The notes below the pieces were generated by a model, which saw only the letters and a list, made by a program, of their open reading frames with translations, ran no database searches and had not been told where the DNA came from. The position numbers and the translations under genes were made by a program. A stretch of DNA of 64,000 nucleotides from Endobugula sp965225895 (GTDB lineage: Bacteria; Pseudomonadota; Gammaproteobacteria; Pseudomonadales; Cellvibrionaceae): the NCBI GenBank assembly GCA_965225895.1, contig CBDDBR010000011.1:434001-498000 (forward strand), written 5' to 3'. The stretch's first letter is position 1, and every line of letters begins with the position of its first letter. Below, in pieces: positions 62,203-64,000 of this stretch.

Positions 62203-63089
62203 AAAAATTCCATTAATGCTTTTTGTGCATGTAAACGGTTTTCTGCTTCATCCCATACAACGGAATACGATGAGTCCATAATGGTATCGCTAATTTCTTT
62301 GCCACGATAAGCAGGGAGGCAATGCATAAATACGGCATCCTCATGGGCGTGACTCATGAGGGCTTCATTGACTTGAAAGTCAGAAAACGCACGAATGCGC
62401 TTTTGTGCTTCGTCTTCTTTACCCATTGACGCCCATGTATCTGTTACTACCCAGTCGGCATTGATGACGGCGTCTTGGGCGTTGTTGAATAATGTGATGC
62501 GATCACTATTATCAGCGATCAATGTAGGATCAGGCTCGTAGCCTGCTGGGCAAGCGATGTGTAAGTTAAAGTCACACAATCTTGCAGCATTAATATAAGA
62601 GTGGCACATATTGTTGCCATCACCAATCCATACGACGGTTTTCCCTTTGGGGTCACCGCGATGCTCTATATATGTTTGAATATCGGCCAGTAATTGGCAA
62701 GGGTGATAGCTGTCGGTAAGCGCGTTAATAACGGGTACGCTGGAGTGTTGGGCAAAGGTTTCAATGATGTCATGTCCGTAGGTACGAATCATCACAATAT
62801 CGACCATGCTAGATATCACGCGAGCGCTGTCTTCAATGGGTTCGCCACGGCCAAGTTGTGTGTCGTTAGACGATAGAAACAATCCATGGCCGCCTAGCTG
62901 TGCGATACCCGCTTCAAATGATACGCGCGTACGGGTCGAAGATTTTTCAAAAATCATCCCTAGTGTTTTTCCATCAAGACTATTATGTAATTGGCCTGCT
63001 TTACGCTCTTTTTTTAGAGTGATAGCGCGTTGAATGATGGTGTTAAGCTCACTAGAAGAAATATCTCTTAGTGTTAAAAAGTGACGCAT
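62187..63089 (-). CDS. argF: Ornithine carbamoyltransferase
   Basis: The 300-residue enzyme has the carbamoyl-phosphate site SSTRTRVSFE, the HPCQLLAD motif, and ornithine-site elements DTWASMG and HCLPA. It converts ornithine and carbamoyl phosphate to citrulline in arginine synthesis. It is of anabolic length and follows argD by 28 bp on the same strand, forming an argD-argF operon. Confidence 0.96.
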   Translation of the reverse strand: MRHFLTLRDISSSELNTIIQRAITLKKERKAGQLHNSLDGKTLGMIFEKSSTRTRVSFEAGIAQLGGHGLFLSSNDTQLGRGEPIEDSARVISSMVDIVMIRTYGHDIIETFAQHSSVPVINALTDSYHPCQLLADIQTYIEHRGDPKGKTVVWIGDGNNMCHSYINAARLCDFNLHIACPAGYEPDPTLIADNSDRITLFNNAQDAVINADWVVTDTWASMGKEDEAQKRIRAFSDFQVNEALMSHAHEDAVFMHCLPAYRGKEISDTIMDSSYSVVWDEAENRLHAQKALMEFLLGKI

Positions 63090-63117
63090 GCTGGTATCTC
63101 TCTCGTATTGCTCTCAA

Positions 63118-64000
63118 TTAGCCTGATGTCGATGTTGGAATCAGTGAGGTTAAAATGTGAATGACTTGGTCGATATCGTTTTTGCTCATAATTAATGGGG
63201 GTAACAATCGGATGACCTTGCCTGCGGTCACATTAATTAATAGGCCATGATCTATGGCTTGTTGTACTAGCTCAGTACATTCATGGTGTAACTCAATACC
63301 AATCATTAAGCCTTTGTGTCTAATCGTATGTACATTGGGGTTATCTGCCAATGCGATGTGTAATTGTTGATAAAAATAATCGCCCGATGTTTGTACTTGC
63401 TGGCAAAGCTGTTGTTCTTTTAAGGTATTTAATACGGCACTGACAGCAGCGCATGCTACAGGGTTGCCACCATAAGTTGAGCCGTGATTACCTGGTTGCA
63501 ATATAGACGCTGTTTTTCCTCTAGCGAGGCAGGCGCCTACGGGCATGCCGTTGCCTAAACCTTTGGCGGTTGTGAGCACATCGGGTAAAAATGAGTATTC
63601 CTGAAACGCGAAATAGTGACCTGTTCTGCCATTCCCTGTTTGAATTTCATCTAGCATGAGTAGCCAGTCATTGTCGTCACATAGTGCTCGTAACTGTGGA
63701 AGGTAGTTGTCATCAGGTATTTGAATACCGCCTTCGCCCTGTACGGGTTCTACCAATACGGCCACTATATTAGGGTTGTTGGTTAGCGCTTGAATGGCAT
63801 CGATATCGTTAAATGGCACTTCGATAAACCCATCCACCAATGGGGTGAATCCTGTTTTGACTTTTGGGTTACCTGTGGCCGTTAGTGTTGCTAATGTGCG
63901 ACCATGAAAGCTATTGGTCATAGTAATAATGGTTGGCGTCGCAATATTTTTTTCGTTGCCGTATTTACGCGCAATTTTAATGGCAGCCTCATTGGCTTCG
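63118..64000 (-). CDS. argD: Acetylornithine aminotransferase (5' end outside window)
   Basis: The frame is open to the right edge of the window, with about 294 C-terminal residues present (from EANEAAIKIARKYG). Class III aminotransferase features are present: FHGRTLATLTATG, LVEPVQGEGGIQIP, LMLDEIQTGNGRTG, and the PLP lysine in TTAKGLGNGMPVGAC. It makes N-acetylornithine from the semialdehyde in arginine synthesis, and may also act in lysine (succinyl-diaminopimelate) synthesis. An internal ATG at 63921 is not the start, since the conserved region continues upstream of it. Confidence 0.95.
   Translation of the reverse strand, partial: EANEAAIKIARKYGNEKNIATPTIITMTNSFHGRTLATLTATGNPKVKTGFTPLVDGFIEVPFNDIDAIQALTNNPNIVAVLVEPVQGEGGIQIPDDNYLPQLRALCDDNDWLLMLDEIQTGNGRTGHYFAFQEYSFLPDVLTTAKGLGNGMPVGACLARGKTASILQPGNHGSTYGGNPVACAAVSAVLNTLKEQQLCQQVQTSGDYFYQQLHIALADNPNVHTIRHKGLMIGIELHHECTELVQQAIDHGLLINVTAGKVIRLLPPLIMSKNDIDQVIHILTSLIPTSTSG

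Overview
The window is a contiguous stretch of a chromosome from a gammaproteobacterium, probably a marine one related to the Pseudomonadales/Cellvibrionales/Oceanospirillales group. The evidence is the gene order nadB / rpoE-rseA-rseB-rseC-mucD / lepA-lepB-DUF4845-rnc-era-recO, the paired VC_2705-type Na+ symporter with a DUF4212 partner beside a CrbS/CrbR-like two-component system, a two-ATP-cone class Ia NrdA of the Pseudomonas kind, and an AlgP-like Lys/Ala-rich histone-like protein. Base composition is moderately AT-rich. There is no prophage, transposase, CRISPR array or rRNA. Taxonomy cannot be fixed further from sequence reading alone.

Layout. 1-4 kb: a truncated membrane class III nucleotide cyclase, a LysR regulator divergent from a secreted SRPBCC protein, tRNA-Ser(GGA), and a two-gene unit of a ribbon-helix-helix-like and a coiled-coil protein. 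4-12 kb: symporter large and small subunits, the SSS-domain hybrid kinase and its LuxR-type response regulator, and a GAF-GGDEF diguanylate cyclase. 12-20 kb: a cold-shock protein with a long leader, the RNA helicases DbpA and RhlE, a NYN-domain nuclease-like protein, a GNAT acetyltransferase, a periplasmic cyclophilin, Ung, a DUF4124 protein, YgfZ, SdhE and YgfX. 20-33 kb: NadB, the sigma-E envelope-stress operon with a recognisable autoregulatory promoter, then LepA, LepB, RNase III, Era and RecO. 33-43 kb: SthA, an HDOD protein, SelO, a cNMP-binding-domain protein, GlpE, a secreted unknown, the histone-like protein, DinB and a chemoreceptor. 43-49 kb: glycine decarboxylase GcvP, a Nudix hydrolase and a diguanylate cyclase. 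48-56 kb: a second ECF sigma factor with a ChrR-type zinc/cupin anti-sigma factor, divergent from a lipid-modification cluster (SnoaL-like, SDR, FAD amine-oxidase-like, DUF1365, cyclopropane-fatty-acid-synthase-like, DUF2878, unknown exported protein). 56-64 kb: a probable RsmY/RsmZ-type small RNA, two small unknown genes, NrdB and NrdA, ArgF, and a truncated ArgD.

Most notable observations. (1) A complete lone integron gene cassette lies between lepA and lepB. It has a 5' core site, an ORF for a small lipoprotein, and a canonical 130-bp attC site with R, L and unpaired spacer boxes and an extrahelical base. Removing it restores a 54-bp lepA-lepB spacer. (2) A sequence at 56292-56437 (minus) has the hallmarks of a GacA-controlled, CsrA/RsmA-titrating sRNA: an upstream 10/12 match to the GacA box, a -10 element, four AGGA motifs (two in small hairpin loops) and a Rho-independent terminator. 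(3) Both halves of the ECF/ChrR divergent region carry similarly spaced promoter-like elements. Several intergenic repeats and palindromes around gcvP, nrdA and the CrbR-like gene are unexplained.

Start codons were adjusted where a Shine-Dalgarno sequence, a signal peptide or the usual family start favoured an internal codon. Each case is noted in its entry.
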